Part shown: positions 35,044 to 44,440 of the stretch, piece by piece
Numbering within the stretch: position 1 is the first letter of the stretch
How the letters are laid out: every line of letters begins with the position of its first letter
Origin: CAVQYV01 sp963718295 [NCBI: uncultured Methylomirabilota bacterium]
Lineage (GTDB): Bacteria; Methylomirabilota; Methylomirabilia; CAVQYV01
DNA length: 64,000 nucleotides
Assembly: GCA_963718295.1 (NCBI GenBank)
Contig: CAVQYV010000003.1
Span: forward strand, 62,001-126,000
Direction of reading: 5' to 3'
Made by a program: the position numbers and the translations under genes
The notes under the pieces: generated by a model
What the model was told of the DNA's origin: nothing
Database searches by the model: none
The model's input: the letters and a program-made list of their open reading frames with translations, nothing else

Positions 35044-35102
35044 TGAAAGGATAAGGACAGAAAATCGTCCATCAATTTCTGAGACAGGTCATTAGGAATA
35101 GG

Positions 35103-35639
35103 TTAAGCTCCGGTCTTGCCTGCCTTGCGGCGGATGCGCTCGTTCGCGTACTTAATCCCCTTTCCCTTATAGGGTTCGGGTGGCCTGTACCTCCGAATAT
35201 CAGCCGCGACTTGTCCCACCCTCTGCTTGTCGATGCCGGAAATGATGAGCGCGGTTGGCGTCTCCGCTTGAATCTTAACATCAGGAGGCACCGGGTAGCT
35301 GATGGGATGGGAGTAACCCAGATTCAAAGTCAAAGTTGATCCTTGAACCTGTCCCCGGAAACCCAGGCCCACAAGTTCCAGTTTCTTCTCAAATCCCTTG
35401 GTAACCCCCTCTATCATATTGGCCAAAAGGGAGCGGACCAAACCATGTAGGGCCCGGTAGGTCTTCTGGTCCGAGGATCTGCTCACCCATATCTTGTTAT
35501 CTTCCAGCCTTATCCCGATCCCCGAATGTATGCGCAGGTCGAGTTTCCCCTTCGGGCCTGCAACCGAAACCGTATTCTCAATGACTTCCACCCTCGCCTG
35601 AGAAGGGATGGAAACGGGAGCTCTGCCTATTCTTGACAC
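35103..35639 (-). CDS. rplF: ribosomal protein L6
   Basis: 178 residues from a GTG. Standard L6 motifs: S-R-I-G-R-A-P-V at the start, the repeated L6 fold, and P-E-P-Y-K-G-K-G-I-K-Y near the C-terminus. It lies by the GTPase centre of the 50S subunit. Follows rpsH by 21 bases. Confidence 0.97.
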   Translation of the reverse strand: MSRIGRAPVSIPSQARVEVIENTVSVAGPKGKLDLRIHSGIGIRLEDNKIWVSRSSDQKTYRALHGLVRSLLANMIEGVTKGFEKKLELVGLGFRGQVQGSTLTLNLGYSHPISYPVPPDVKIQAETPTALIISGIDKQRVGQVAADIRRYRPPEPYKGKGIKYANERIRRKAGKTGA

Positions 35640-35660
35640 TATACCCAGTCCCCTTTTTCT

Positions 35661-36059
35661 TCAATTAATGTAACACATAACCTCGCCACCCACGCCCATT
35701 TCCTCTGCCTTCCTATCGGTCAGGACGCCCTTGGAAGTGGAGATGATGGCGATGCCCATGACTCTCTTCGACTTGGCGATCCCTTTCTTCTTGGAATAGA
35801 CGCGTAGTCCGGGGCGAGAAACCCTCTCCAGATGTCCAATGTATCTTTTGTTGGCAGGCCCAAATCTCAAGTAAAGGCGCAGGATGCCCTGTTTTTTGTC
35901 ATCGATCAACTTGAAATTCTTCAGAAATCCCTCCTCCTTCATGACCTTGGCAATTTCAATCTTCAGCTTGGAGGCCGGGATGTCCACCTTGTCATGGAGG
36001 GCCTGATTGGCATTCCGGATTCGAGTCAGCATATCGGCAACGGGATCGGTCATCGACAT
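35661..36059 (-). CDS. rpsH: ribosomal protein S8
   Basis: 132 residues. Begins M-S-M-T-D-P-V-A-D-M-L-T-R-I-R-N-A and ends with A-I-I-S-T-S-K-G-V-L-T-D-R-K-A followed by G-G-E-V-M-C-Y. It binds the central domain of 16S rRNA and in well-studied bacteria represses the spc operon by binding its mRNA; no such site was identified here. Confidence 0.97.
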   Translation of the reverse strand: MSMTDPVADMLTRIRNANQALHDKVDIPASKLKIEIAKVMKEEGFLKNFKLIDDKKQGILRLYLRFGPANKRYIGHLERVSRPGLRVYSKKKGIAKSKRVMGIAIISTSKGVLTDRKAEEMGVGGEVMCYIN

Positions 36060-36138
36060 ATTCTTCTACCTCTTAAAAGATGATCAGCGAAAGCACTCCC
36101 CCAATTTCTGCTCAGGAGAAGCAAAGAAGCGCGGCAAA

Positions 36139-36213
36139 TCATTTCATTCCTGAGTAATCATCGGCCCACCCATTGGGGCCCTCATAGTTTCGACGGGGGA
36201 GAGGGTCTTTCAT
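36139..36213 (-). CDS. possible 24-residue peptide in the rpsN-rpsH gap
   Basis: ATG at 36213 preceded by GAGGGAACG, TGA at 36139. The peptide [16 protein letters not shown] is hydrophilic. The gap between rpsN and rpsH is 194 bases, much longer than its neighbours, and no other feature explains it. Translation is unproven and the frame could be chance. Confidence 0.25.
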   Translation of the reverse strand: MKDPLPRRNYEGPNGWADDYSGMK

Positions 36214-36253
36214 CGTTCCCTCTTCTCCCAAATCTTCCCTCAAACAGACCCCG

Positions 36254-36439
36254 CTACCAACTCGCCTTGATGACCCCAGGTATTTCCCCGCGCAGTGACA
36301 GAATACGAAAGCAGATCCGACACATTTCGAACTTGCGGAGGTAACCCCGAGGCCTGCCACACAGGGTACAGCGATGAATCCGGCGAGAAGCGAACTTCAT
36401 GGGCCTCTGGTTTCTTAGAAGCATTCCTTTACGCGCCAT
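36254..36439 (-). CDS. rpsN: ribosomal protein S14, zinc (type Z) form
   Basis: 61 residues, the length of the short zinc-binding S14. [10 protein letters not shown] and C-R-I-C-F-R form the C-x2-C...C-x2-C site. It ends P-G-V-I-K-A-S-W as expected. It sits in the 30S head. Eight bases after rplE. Confidence 0.97.
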   Translation of the reverse strand: MARKGMLLRNQRPMKFASRRIHRCTLCGRPRGYLRKFEMCRICFRILSLRGEIPGVIKASW

Positions 36440-36447
36440 TTTCCCCT

Positions 36448-36990
36448 CTACTGTTTCCTGAAAGGAAAGCCTAGCGACTCAAGCAACATCTGGGCCTCCT
36501 CGTCCGTTCCTGCGGAAGTCTCTATGCTAATATCCATTCCCCTCACCATCTCTACTTTATCATATCGAATCTCGGGAAATATCAATTGCTCCCGAATGCC
36601 AAAAGAATAATTGCCCCGGCCATCGAAGGACTTGGTCGGAATGCCCCTGAAATCCCTGATCCGTGGAAGGGCCACATTCAACAGGCGATCTAAGAATTCG
36701 TACATCCGATCTCCCCTCAAGGTGACCTTGCACCCGATCGGCATCCCCGCTCGAAGTTTGAATCCCGCCTCTGACCTTTTGGCTCGAGCTATCACCGGCC
36801 GCTGTCCGGTGATCTCGGACAATTCGGATACAGCCGAATCGATCACTTTAATGTTCGAGACTGCCTCCCCTAAGCCCATATTGAGCACAACCTTGATCAG
36901 CCTCGGCACCTGTAAGGCATTGCGGTAAGAAAACTGCTTGATCATGGCGGGGACGATTTCCTTCTTATACTTCTCCTTAAGCCTGGGCAT
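36448..36990 (-). CDS. rplE: ribosomal protein L5
   Basis: 180 residues. Motifs: [20 protein letters not shown], then [14 protein letters not shown] and [17 protein letters not shown]. It binds 5S rRNA and contacts P-site tRNA and S13. It is followed by rpsN and preceded by rplX. Confidence 0.97.
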   Translation of the reverse strand: MPRLKEKYKKEIVPAMIKQFSYRNALQVPRLIKVVLNMGLGEAVSNIKVIDSAVSELSEITGQRPVIARAKRSEAGFKLRAGMPIGCKVTLRGDRMYEFLDRLLNVALPRIRDFRGIPTKSFDGRGNYSFGIREQLIFPEIRYDKVEMVRGMDISIETSAGTDEEAQMLLESLGFPFRKQ

Positions 36991-37010
36991 CTAATCCGCT
37001 ACCCTCCTCC

Positions 37011-37343
37011 TCAATCCAAGGACTCTCCACACTTCCGGCAGATCCGCACCCTCTTTCCGTCTTGCAACTGAAGCTTCCCTATCCGGGTCGGGTGCTCACA
37101 CTTCCCGCATAGAACCATAACATTCGAGATATGAATGGGAGATTCCCTTTCCAGGATCCCTCCCTTATGGGTCTGCCCTCTGGGCCTCGTATGGCGCTTG
37201 ACGAAATTTACCTTCTCCACCAACACCCGGTCTTTTTTGGGAAAGACAGAGATCACCCTCCCATTCTTTCCCTTGTCCTTGCCTGCGATGACCATGACGA
37301 CGTCGTTCTTCTTTATCTTTATCGCTGGCTTAGTATGATCCAT
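37011..37343 (-). CDS. rplX: ribosomal protein L24
   Basis: 110 residues. The KOW motif is [13 protein letters not shown] near residues 18-30, then [11 protein letters not shown]-terminal C-G-K-C and C-R-K-C pair could bind zinc, as in many bacterial L24. It starts 50S assembly at the 5' end of 23S rRNA. Confidence 0.97.
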   Translation of the reverse strand: MDHTKPAIKIKKNDVVMVIAGKDKGKNGRVISVFPKKDRVLVEKVNFVKRHTRPRGQTHKGGILERESPIHISNVMVLCGKCEHPTRIGKLQLQDGKRVRICRKCGESLD

Positions 37344-37371
37344 TCCACATGCTCCCTCAGCATCCCTTTCG

Positions 37372-37740
37372 CTAAATCACCTCAGGGGCCAATGAGATGA
37401 TCTTCATGAATTGATTATCCCGGAGCTCGCGCGCCACCGGACCGAAGACCCGGGTCCCGATGGGGTTGTTCTGGTCGTTGATCAGGACGGCTGCATTACG
37501 ATCAAACCTGATGTAGGAGCCATCCGGTCTTCTCTTCTCCTTGGCGGTCCTCACCACCACTGCCCGGACCACTTGCCCCTTCTTGACGGCTCCCTCGGGA
37601 ACCGCCTCTTTCACATTGGCAATGATAACGTCCCCAACCCGGGCGTACCTCCTGCCTGATCCACCTATTACCTTGATGCAGGAGATCTTCTTGGCGCCTG
37701 AATTGTCCGCGACTTCTAATATAGTCCTTAATCCGATCAT
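37372..37740 (-). CDS. rplN: ribosomal protein L14
   Basis: 122 residues, the standard length. Begins [17 protein letters not shown] with [14 protein letters not shown] and ends in [12 protein letters not shown]. It lies at the subunit interface. 53 bases after rpsQ. Confidence 0.97.
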   Translation of the reverse strand: MIGLRTILEVADNSGAKKISCIKVIGGSGRRYARVGDVIIANVKEAVPEGAVKKGQVVRAVVVRTAKEKRRPDGSYIRFDRNAAVLINDQNNPIGTRVFGPVARELRDNQFMKIISLAPEVI

Positions 37741-37793
37741 TTATGATAATCCTGCCGAGATAGAAAGAGTATCCATTTCCCCTCAGATGATGC

Positions 37794-38057
37794 TCAAATG
37801 CTGGCCCGCTCCACGATCTCCGCCACTCTCCAACGCTTCTCTCTGCTCAGGGGTCGAGTCTCCATCAATCTCACCCTATCTCCCACTCGACATTCATTCT
37901 TCTCGTCATGGGCCTTCACCTTGGCGATCCTCGTGATCCGCTTGTTGTATGTCGGATGCCTCGCCAGACGAGAGATCTCCACCACTACCGTCTTATCCAT
38001 CTTGTCGCTTACAACCTTGCCTTCCAGCATTCTGCGATCAGCTCGCTCGCCTTTCAT
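37794..38057 (-). CDS. rpsQ: ribosomal protein S17
   Basis: 87 residues. OB-fold with [24 protein letters not shown] and [15 protein letters not shown]. Its ATG overlaps the rpmC stop (ATGA), so translation is likely coupled. It binds 16S rRNA early in assembly. Confidence 0.96.
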   Translation of the reverse strand: MKGERADRRMLEGKVVSDKMDKTVVVEISRLARHPTYNKRITRIAKVKAHDEKNECRVGDRVRLMETRPLSREKRWRVAEIVERASI

Positions 38058-38293
38058 TTCGGTGCCTCCACTGCATTTGCCACGCCACTCGCACCCTCTA
38101 CTCTCTTCAATTGAAGTTCCCTGAATATGGTTTGAACCCGAGCGATATCTCGCTTGACCTCCTTGAGTCTCATGGGATTCTCCAGCCTGGCGACGGAATG
38201 ACGGATCCGAAGCCTAAAAAGGTCATCCTTGAGGTCAGTCAGTTTTTGCTGCAATTCTTCTTCCGTCAAGTCTCGGAACTGGCTCGCCTTCAT
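38054..38293 (-). CDS. rpmC: ribosomal protein L29
   Basis: 79 residues; an alpha-hairpin protein with [13 protein letters not shown] and [14 protein letters not shown]. It lies near the exit tunnel where trigger factor and SRP bind. Overlaps rplP by four bases and rpsQ by four bases. A short non-conserved tail is at the C-terminus. Confidence 0.96.
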   Translation of the reverse strand: MKASQFRDLTEEELQQKLTDLKDDLFRLRIRHSVARLENPMRLKEVKRDIARVQTIFRELQLKRVEGASGVANAVEAPK

Positions 38294-38715
38294 GCGGATT
38301 CCCCTGCCCTTTTCCGGGAGACGAATTTCGTGGCGATGGGAAGCTTGCTGGAGGCCAGGCGCATCGCTTCCTTGGCGTCCGTTTCCGTGACGCCCTCCAT
38401 CTCATAAAGGATCCTTCCCGGTTTCACCACCGCCACCCACCCCTCAGGAGAACCCTTCCCCTTGCCCATACGCGTTTCCGCAGGCTTGGCAGTGATCGGC
38501 TTATCGGGAAAAATCCGGATCCAGACCTTGCCTCCCCTTTTCACGTAACGGGTAATCGCCCTTCGTCCAGCCTCAATTTGTCGATCGGTGATCCAGGCCG
38601 GCTCCAAGGCCTGCAGCCCGAAGTCTCCAAAGCCTAACCTGGACCCTCGGAGTGCCATGCCTCTCCTCTTGCCACGCTGCTGCTTCCGGTATTTTACTCG
38701 CTTCGGTTGTAGCAT
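38290..38715 (-). CDS. rplP: ribosomal protein L16
   Basis: 141 residues. Begins [15 protein letters not shown] and contains [29 protein letters not shown]. It is needed for A-site tRNA placement and late 50S assembly. It follows rpsC with a 67-base gap. Confidence 0.97.
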   Translation of the reverse strand: MLQPKRVKYRKQQRGKRRGMALRGSRLGFGDFGLQALEPAWITDRQIEAGRRAITRYVKRGGKVWIRIFPDKPITAKPAETRMGKGKGSPEGWVAVVKPGRILYEMEGVTETDAKEAMRLASSKLPIATKFVSRKRAGESA

Positions 38716-38782
38716 CTAACAACTCCCGCTATCGCGTAGATTCCTGTCATTCGAGGCCGCTGCGCCTCCTGGTCCCCACATT

Positions 38783-39460
38783 TCACTGAGGCCCCTTCGC
38801 CCCAGCCGTCGAGGGTTCTTTACCCGCAGGCGCCTCCGGCAGGATGTCCCCGTGATAGATCCACGTCTTCACCCCTATGAGCCCGTAGGTGGTCAAGGAT
38901 TCGGCATACCCATAGTCGATATCAGCCCGGAGAGTATGAAGGGGGACTCTCCCCTCTCTGTACCATTCTCTCCGCGCGATCTCTGCGCCGGCCAGTCGCC
39001 CAGCACAAGCGATTCGGACTCCTTTGGCACCCAACCTCAAGGTAGCAGTCACCGCCTTCTTCATGGCCCTTCGGAAGGCCACCCTTCTCTCCAGCTGGGA
39101 CGCAACCTGCTCTGCAAGCAACTGGGCATCCAATTCTGGCCTCCTGACTTCCAGGATTTCCAACTGGATGTCTTTGTTGGTCATCCCCATGAGCTCAGAC
39201 TTGAGCTTTTCGACCTCGGCCCCCTTCTTTCCAATGATGATACCTGGACGGGCGGTATGGATAAAAACCCTAATCCGTTCGGCCGTGCGCTCGATCTCGA
39301 CCCGGGAGATTCCTGCATGGAAGAGCCTTTCCTTGATGAACTTTCTGATGCGCAGATCCTCATGCAGAAACTGCCCATACGTCTTGTCCGCATACCACCG
39401 GGATTTCCACGTCTTATTAACTCCCACCCTGAAACCCACGGGATGAACTTTCTGACCCAA
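38783..39460 (-). CDS. rpsC: ribosomal protein S3
   Basis: 225 residues. Begins [11 protein letters not shown], with the KH domain [10 protein letters not shown] near 74-83 and [12 protein letters not shown] and [16 protein letters not shown] later. It forms part of the mRNA entry helicase. Follows rplV by 25 bases. Confidence 0.97.
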   Translation of the reverse strand: MGQKVHPVGFRVGVNKTWKSRWYADKTYGQFLHEDLRIRKFIKERLFHAGISRVEIERTAERIRVFIHTARPGIIIGKKGAEVEKLKSELMGMTNKDIQLEILEVRRPELDAQLLAEQVASQLERRVAFRRAMKKAVTATLRLGAKGVRIACAGRLAGAEIARREWYREGRVPLHTLRADIDYGYAESLTTYGLIGVKTWIYHGDILPEAPAGKEPSTAGAKGPQ

Positions 39461-39485
39461 GTCGTACCTCCTGATCCGAATAGGA

Positions 39486-39875
39486 TTATGTCTTCCGGAG
39501 GGCTCTCTTGGAGGAGCCCGACTTCTGGTGCGATGCCTCCCTCTCCTCGAGCACTATGGTGAGGTGGCTCATTCGCTTCTTAATGGGTGTGGCCCGTCCC
39601 ATGGCCCGAGGACGGAACCTTTTGGCAGTTGGCCCTACATCCACATAGGCCCTCTTGACGAATAGCAGATCGATATCCTTCACCCCGTGATTCTGCTGGG
39701 CATTCGCCATCGCCGACCGAAGGACCTTCTCCACCATTCGGGCGGCATATCTGGGGGTGAACCTCAAAATATTCAAGGCTTCGTTGATATCTCTCCCCCG
39801 TACCTCGTCAATCACCAGCCTGGCTTTGCGGGGAGGAACCCGGACAAATCTGCTTCGCGCTCTTACCTCTGCCAT
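39486..39875 (-). CDS. rplV: ribosomal protein L22
   Basis: 129 residues. Motifs: [26 protein letters not shown] and [16 protein letters not shown]. The long beta-hairpin reaches into the peptide exit tunnel. The C-terminal tail after residue 115 is extra and polar. A 138-base gap with a hairpin separates it from rpsS. Confidence 0.97.
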   Translation of the reverse strand: MAEVRARSRFVRVPPRKARLVIDEVRGRDINEALNILRFTPRYAARMVEKVLRSAMANAQQNHGVKDIDLLFVKRAYVDVGPTAKRFRPRAMGRATPIKKRMSHLTIVLEEREASHQKSGSSKRALRKT

Positions 39876-39934
39876 CTTGTTGCCTCTTCTATCTTCCCTC
39901 TGTCTTCGGGGTAATGACCAACCCTTACGTCATC

Positions 39935-39963
39935 GGATCCTCTCCCATCCCGGGAGAGGATCC
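39935..39963. repeat. perfect 12-base hairpin between rpsS and rplV
   Basis: GGATCCTCTCCC (39935-39946) pairs exactly with 39952-39963 around a five-base loop. It lies in the 138-base rpsS-rplV gap of the S10 operon. On the minus strand no T-run follows, so it is unlikely to terminate; RNA processing, stabilisation or an inserted small repeat are possible. Confidence 0.65.
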
Positions 39964-40013
39964 AGCGCACCGAATATCGCTCTCACTGCCCTCTTTATGT
40001 TATTGCTATTGCG

Positions 40014-40298
40014 CTACTTGAGGGAGGTGGAGCGGGTCGTATGCGACCCATGGCCACGGAATGTCCGGGTGGGGGCGAACTCGCCCAGCCGATGGCCCAC
40101 CATGTTCTCGGTGATGAAGATGGGGATGAATTTCTTTCCGTTATGGATGGCCAAGGTGTGTCCCACCATCTCCGGCACCACGGTGGAAGGCCTCGACCAG
40201 GTCTTGATCACCCTCTTTTTCCGAGACTCGTTCATGTCCTCGATGGTCTTCATCAGTTTAGGGTCCACATGGGGACCTTTCTTTAGAGAACGGGACAA
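40014..40298 (-). CDS. rpsS: ribosomal protein S19
   Basis: 94 residues from a TTG with AGGAGG seven bases upstream. S-R-S-L-K-K-G-P near the start, then [15 protein letters not shown] and [12 protein letters not shown]. It is in the 30S head by S13. Ten bases after rplB. Confidence 0.97.
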   Translation of the reverse strand: MSRSLKKGPHVDPKLMKTIEDMNESRKKRVIKTWSRPSTVVPEMVGHTLAIHNGKKFIPIFITENMVGHRLGEFAPTRTFRGHGSHTTRSTSLK

Positions 40299-40307
40299 AG
40301 TCGCCTC

Positions 40308-41132
40308 CTAATCTCGTCGCTTCACTATGTACTTGTCTGAGGGAAGCCCTCTCTTGCGCGTCTTGTACCCCTTGGTCGGTTTTCCCCATGGGGTGCAAGG
40401 ATGTCTTCCTCCGGAAGACTTACCCTCGCCGCCCCCCAAGGGATGATCGTGGGGATTCATGGCAACTCCTCTGACGCTGGGTCGGATTCCCAGCCAACGA
40501 GATTTGCCTGCTTTACCCAGGGACAAGTTCTCATGATCTAAGTTTCCGACCTGCCCGATAGTGGCCATGCAATCCAAATCGACCTTCCTCACCTCCCCGG
40601 AAGGGAGCTTCACCAATCCAAAATCCCCTTCTTTGGCAAGGAATTGAGCTGCACCCCCTGCGCCCCTCACCAGCTGGCCGCCTTTTCCTCTCTTCAACTC
40701 CAGATTGTGAAGCATCAACCCCAAGGGGATATTGCGTAATGGCAGGGCGTTTCCCATCCTAATCTCTGCGTCCGGCCCCGACATTAGCTCATCCCCCACT
40801 GCCAGCCCGAGGGGAGCCAGCATATACCTCTTCTCGCCATCCCGGTATTGCAGCAAGGCGATCCGAGCCGAGCGATTCGGGTCGTACTCGAGAGAAATCA
40901 CCTTGGCCGGTATACCGATCTTATCTCGGCGATAATCGATCAGGCGATACATCCGTTTATGACCTCCCCCCCGATGCCGACAGGTGATCCGGCCCTTAGC
41001 ATTCCTCCCCCCACTCTTGGGGAGGGAGATCAGAAGGCTCTTGCTGGGGGTTCGACTGGTGATCTCTTCGAAGGCAGAGACACTTTGAAATCTTCTTCCG
41101 GGAGATGTCGGATTCAACTTTTTGATTGCCAC
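40308..41132 (-). CDS. rplB: ribosomal protein L2
   Basis: 274 residues from a GTG. Typical: [28 protein letters not shown], and [16 protein letters not shown] around the histidine near the peptidyl-transferase centre. A primary 23S-binding protein required for subunit association. Confidence 0.97.
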   Translation of the reverse strand: MAIKKLNPTSPGRRFQSVSAFEEITSRTPSKSLLISLPKSGGRNAKGRITCRHRGGGHKRMYRLIDYRRDKIGIPAKVISLEYDPNRSARIALLQYRDGEKRYMLAPLGLAVGDELMSGPDAEIRMGNALPLRNIPLGLMLHNLELKRGKGGQLVRGAGGAAQFLAKEGDFGLVKLPSGEVRKVDLDCMATIGQVGNLDHENLSLGKAGKSRWLGIRPSVRGVAMNPHDHPLGGGEGKSSGGRHPCTPWGKPTKGYKTRKRGLPSDKYIVKRRD

Positions 41133-41162
41133 GGCTTTACCTCTCGTTCCTGACTAAAACTC

Positions 41163-41453
41163 TTAGACCCCCTCAATGAAATCGATGGTTTCGCCCTGCC
41201 GGAGGGTCACCACTGCCTTCTTCCAGTCTGGGGTTCTCCCCGAAAAGCGACCCACCTTTTTTTCCTTTCCCCTGAGGGAGAGGGTATTCACCGAAATCAC
41301 ATGAACATGGAAGATCGATTCGATCGCTTTCCTGATCTCGACCTTGTTGGCCCACCGGGTCACCTCAAACAAGAATTTGTTCTCTCTCTCCTTCAAATGG
41401 GTGCCCTTTTCGGTGATCAAGGGCCTTCTGATGATACGGTACATGTCTCTCAT
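41163..41453 (-). CDS. rplW: ribosomal protein L23
   Basis: 96 residues. Contains I-I-R-R-P-L-I-T-E-K-G, N-K-F-L-F-E-V, A-N-K-V-E-I-R-K-A-I-E and the loop before W-K-K-A-V-V-T-L. It sits at the tunnel exit as the docking site for trigger factor and SRP. Its ATG overlaps the rplD stop (ATGA). Confidence 0.96.
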   Translation of the reverse strand: MRDMYRIIRRPLITEKGTHLKERENKFLFEVTRWANKVEIRKAIESIFHVHVISVNTLSLRGKEKKVGRFSGRTPDWKKAVVTLRQGETIDFIEGV

Positions 41454-42076
41454 TGCTTCCCATTCTCCTCCAAGGCTTCGAGGGAATCCCGAGTCAAAAT
41501 AAGGGTATCATATCGACAGACATCCATAGTGGTGACCCCTTCCACAGGGCTGACCCTGATTCCCGGGATGTTGCGGGCCGATCTGGTAACCGCCTGGGAA
41601 GGAGATCTCATCACCAGCAGGATCTTTCCCTTTAGCCCCAAGGTCTCCAGCATCCTGAGGAACGCTTTGGTGCTGGGTCTCTCGAATTCCACGGACTCAA
41701 CGATCAGGACTCCGTTCTCCCTGACCCTTTCAGAAAGGGCGGAGCTGAAGGCATATCGGCGAACCTTCCGGGGGAGGCGATAAGAATAGGTCCGGGGCAC
41801 AGGGCCGAAAATCGTGCCTCCTCCCACCCAAAGGGGAGACCGAATGGATCCCGCTCGAGCCCTTCCAGTTCCCTTTTGCCGCCACGGTTTTCGTCCACCT
41901 CCGCTTACGGCCGCCTTGTTCTTTGTGGACGCAGTGCCGCTCCTGCGATTTGCCAGGAATTGAAGGATCGTATCGTGCAGGAGGTGGGCCTTCATACTCA
42001 CCCCGAAGAGCCGATCGGGCAAATCCACCTCGCCCACTTTCTCATTTTTCATATTGATCACTGCGAACTGCGGCAT
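41450..42076 (-). CDS. rplD: ribosomal protein L4
   Basis: 208 residues from an ATG at 42076 preceded by GGAGGAAGG; an in-frame start at 42103 lies in the rplC end and lacks a site. Motifs: R-S-G-T-A-S-T-K, G-G-G-R-K-P-W-R-Q-K-G-T-G-R-A-R-A-G and G-G-G-T-I-F-G-P. In enterobacteria L4 represses the S10 operon; that is not shown here. Confidence 0.95.
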   Translation of the reverse strand: MPQFAVINMKNEKVGEVDLPDRLFGVSMKAHLLHDTILQFLANRRSGTASTKNKAAVSGGGRKPWRQKGTGRARAGSIRSPLWVGGGTIFGPVPRTYSYRLPRKVRRYAFSSALSERVRENGVLIVESVEFERPSTKAFLRMLETLGLKGKILLVMRSPSQAVTRSARNIPGIRVSPVEGVTTMDVCRYDTLILTRDSLEALEENGKQ

Positions 42077-42099
42077 CAACCTTCCTCCACAGGGTCCTA

Positions 42100-42723
42100 T
42101 CACTTCTTTCTGATAATCACCATTCCGCCATTGGCTCCCGGAACCGAACCTGCAACCAAGAGGAGATTCTTCTCCGGGAGGATTTTAACGACCCTCAGTC
42201 CTTTGATCGTTACCCTATCGGTCCCCATGTGCCCGGGCATATGGTGACCTTTGAAAACCCGGGAGGGAAATGAGGATGCACCGATGGAGCCGGGAGCTCG
42301 ATGAAACATGGAACCATGTGTTTCTGGACCACCAAGATAACCCCAGCGCTTTACCCCTCCCTGGAATCCCTTGCCCTTGGAGATCCCGGTAACCTCCACC
42401 GCATCTCTTTCTTGGAAGACTTCTACGGTCAGCATCTGGCCCACGGAGAATTCGCCGGTCTGATCCAACCTGATCTCCCGAAGGTGTCGCGTATACGGCA
42501 CCTTTGCCTTCTCGAAATGGCCCCGAAGCGGGCGGTTCAGTCCCCTGGCCTTTTCGGAGATCCCAAAGCCCAATTGTAAGGCCTCATAGCCGTCTTTGTC
42601 CTTGGTCTTCTTCTGTACCACCGGGCATGGCCCGACCTCCAAGATCGTAACCGCGCAGACCTTCGCGTCTTTATTGAAGATTTGGGTCATACCCACTTTT
42701 TTCCCAATCAGTCCAATAGCCAT
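42100..42723 (-). CDS. rplC: ribosomal protein L3
   Basis: 207 residues. Begins G-L-I-G-K-K-V-G-M-T-Q-I-F, with V-T-G-I-S-K-G-K-G-F-Q-G-G-V-K-R and H-M-P-G-H-M-G. The glutamine in the F-Q-G-G-V-K-R loop is the one commonly methylated in other bacteria. It follows rpsJ by 58 bases. Confidence 0.97.
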   Translation of the reverse strand: MAIGLIGKKVGMTQIFNKDAKVCAVTILEVGPCPVVQKKTKDKDGYEALQLGFGISEKARGLNRPLRGHFEKAKVPYTRHLREIRLDQTGEFSVGQMLTVEVFQERDAVEVTGISKGKGFQGGVKRWGYLGGPETHGSMFHRAPGSIGASSFPSRVFKGHHMPGHMGTDRVTIKGLRVVKILPEKNLLLVAGSVPGANGGMVIIRKK

Positions 42724-42781
42724 CTTCTCTCTCGTCCTTGTCCATCACCGCCAGCAGTGGGCATTCATCGCCCCATGCGGG

Positions 42782-43090
42782 CTATAATCTGATCTCCACA
42801 TCCACTCCCGCCGGAAGATTCAACTTCATGAGATCATCCACCGTCTGGGGTGTCGGCTGAAGGATGTCAATCAGTCGAAAATGCGTCCTGATCTCAAACT
42901 GTTCCCTCGATTTCTTATCGATATGCGGCGATCGCAATACCGTTACCCGGCTGATCTTCGTGGGCAACGGGATGGGACCCGATACCTGCGCCCCTGTCCG
43001 CTGGGCGGTATTCACAATTTCTCCGGCGGATCGGTCCAAGATCCGATGGTCGTACCCCTTTAGGCGAATTCTGATCTTCTGATCTGCCAT
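42782..43090 (-). CDS. rpsJ: ribosomal protein S10
   Basis: 102 residues from an ATG at 43090, only four bases after the tuf stop with GAGAGG just upstream; the longer frame reads inside tuf. Begins [14 protein letters not shown], with [14 protein letters not shown] at the NusB/16S contact. First gene of the S10 cluster and also a NusA/NusG-linked antitermination factor. Confidence 0.97.
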   Translation of the reverse strand: MADQKIRIRLKGYDHRILDRSAGEIVNTAQRTGAQVSGPIPLPTKISRVTVLRSPHIDKKSREQFEIRTHFRLIDILQPTPQTVDDLMKLNLPAGVDVEIRL

Positions 43091-43094
43091 CCTC

Positions 43095-44297
43095 TCACTC
43101 CAACACTTCGCTGACCACCCCGGCCCCAACGGTGTGGCCTCCCTCCCGGATGGCGAAGCGAAGTTCCTTCTCCAGGGCGATCGGGGTGATGAGTTCGATG
43201 GTAAGATTCACATTATCTCCCGGCATCACCATCTCCACCCCCTCGGGGAGATGGGAGACTCCGGTCACATCGGTGGTGCGGAAGTAGAACTGGGGGCGGT
43301 AGCCCTCGAAGAAGGGGGTATGGCGTCCTCCCTCTTCCTTGGTCAGGACATAGGCCTCTGCCCGGAACTTGGTATGGGGGGTGATGGAGCCGGGTTTGGC
43401 CACTACCTGACCGCGCTCGATCTCCTCCCGCTTGAGGCCTCGGAGGAGGATGCCGATATTGTCTCCGGCTTGACCTTGATCGAGGAGCTTGCGGAACATC
43501 TCCACCCCGGTGACCACCGTCTTATGGGTCTCCCGGATGCCCACGATCTCCACCTCCTCCCCCACCTTGACCACGCCGCGCTCCACCCGGCCGGTGGCCA
43601 CCGTGCCTCGACCGGAGATGGAGAAGACATCCTCCACCGGCATGAGGAAGGGCTTTTCGATCTCCCTTTTGGGGAGGGGGAAGTAGGAATCGACGGCGTC
43701 CATGAGCTGGAAGACGGATTGGCAGGATTCGCAGTTGCGGTCTCCGCAGCCATGTTCCAAGGCCTTGAGGGCAGAGCCCCGAACGATGGGGATCTCATCC
43801 CCGGGGAACTTGTACTCGGAGAGGAGTTCCCGCACCTCTAACTCCACCAGCTCCAAGAGCTCGGGATCATCCACCATATCTACCTTGTTGAGATAGACCA
43901 CCATGTAGGGGACATTCACCTGGCGCGCCAGGAGGACATGCTCTCGGGTCTGGGGCATGGGGCCATCCGCGGCGGAGACCACCAGGATGGCCCCATCCAT
44001 CTGGGCGGCTCCGGTGATCATGTTCTTGATATAGTCCGCGTGGCCGGGGCAATCGACATGGGCATAGTGGCGCTTCTGCGTCTCATACTCCACATGGGCG
44101 ATGGCGATGGTGATACCCCGCTCCTTCTCCTCCGGGGCATTGTCGATGCTATCGAAGGGGCGGAACTGGATCTTGGGATTGACACTATGGAGGCACTTGG
44201 TGACGGCAGCGGTCAAGGTCGTCTTGCCGTGATCGATGTGGCCAATGGTGCCAACGTTCATGTGTTCTTTGGTGCGTTCGAATTTGGGTTTGGCCAT
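43095..44297 (-). CDS. tuf: elongation factor Tu, copy 1
   Basis: 400 residues. GTPase motifs G-H-I-D-H-G-K-T (about 18-25), D-C-P-G-H-A-D (about 81-87) and N-K-V-D (about 136-139). An insertion with C-G-D-R-N-C-E-S-C near residues 190-198 adds three cysteines, uncommon in EF-Tu. It brings aminoacyl-tRNA to the ribosome. The protein is identical to the copy at 59166-60368, and the identity also holds in the other reading frames compared, so the DNA is nearly or fully identical. It stands between fusA and rpsJ. Confidence 0.98.
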   Translation of the reverse strand: MAKPKFERTKEHMNVGTIGHIDHGKTTLTAAVTKCLHSVNPKIQFRPFDSIDNAPEEKERGITIAIAHVEYETQKRHYAHVDCPGHADYIKNMITGAAQMDGAILVVSAADGPMPQTREHVLLARQVNVPYMVVYLNKVDMVDDPELLELVELEVRELLSEYKFPGDEIPIVRGSALKALEHGCGDRNCESCQSVFQLMDAVDSYFPLPKREIEKPFLMPVEDVFSISGRGTVATGRVERGVVKVGEEVEIVGIRETHKTVVTGVEMFRKLLDQGQAGDNIGILLRGLKREEIERGQVVAKPGSITPHTKFRAEAYVLTKEEGGRHTPFFEGYRPQFYFRTTDVTGVSHLPEGVEMVMPGDNVNLTIELITPIALEKELRFAIREGGHTVGAGVVSEVLE

Positions 44298-44440
44298 AAA
44301 GCCCCTCCTTGCCTTCTATCTATATCCTGACGTCTTCAGATTTGGCTTCCGTGCCGGATCTTTCCGGGAAATCTCGGTGCATCATATCCCGCTTGGAACC
44401 AGCTTCCTTGCTGCTGCGAATACTATCGCTGACAATCCCC

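Noticed and set aside
43134-43841. 235-codon plus-strand frame inside tuf, repeated at 59205-59912
   Set aside because: It repeats only because tuf is duplicated; it is antisense to a certain gene.
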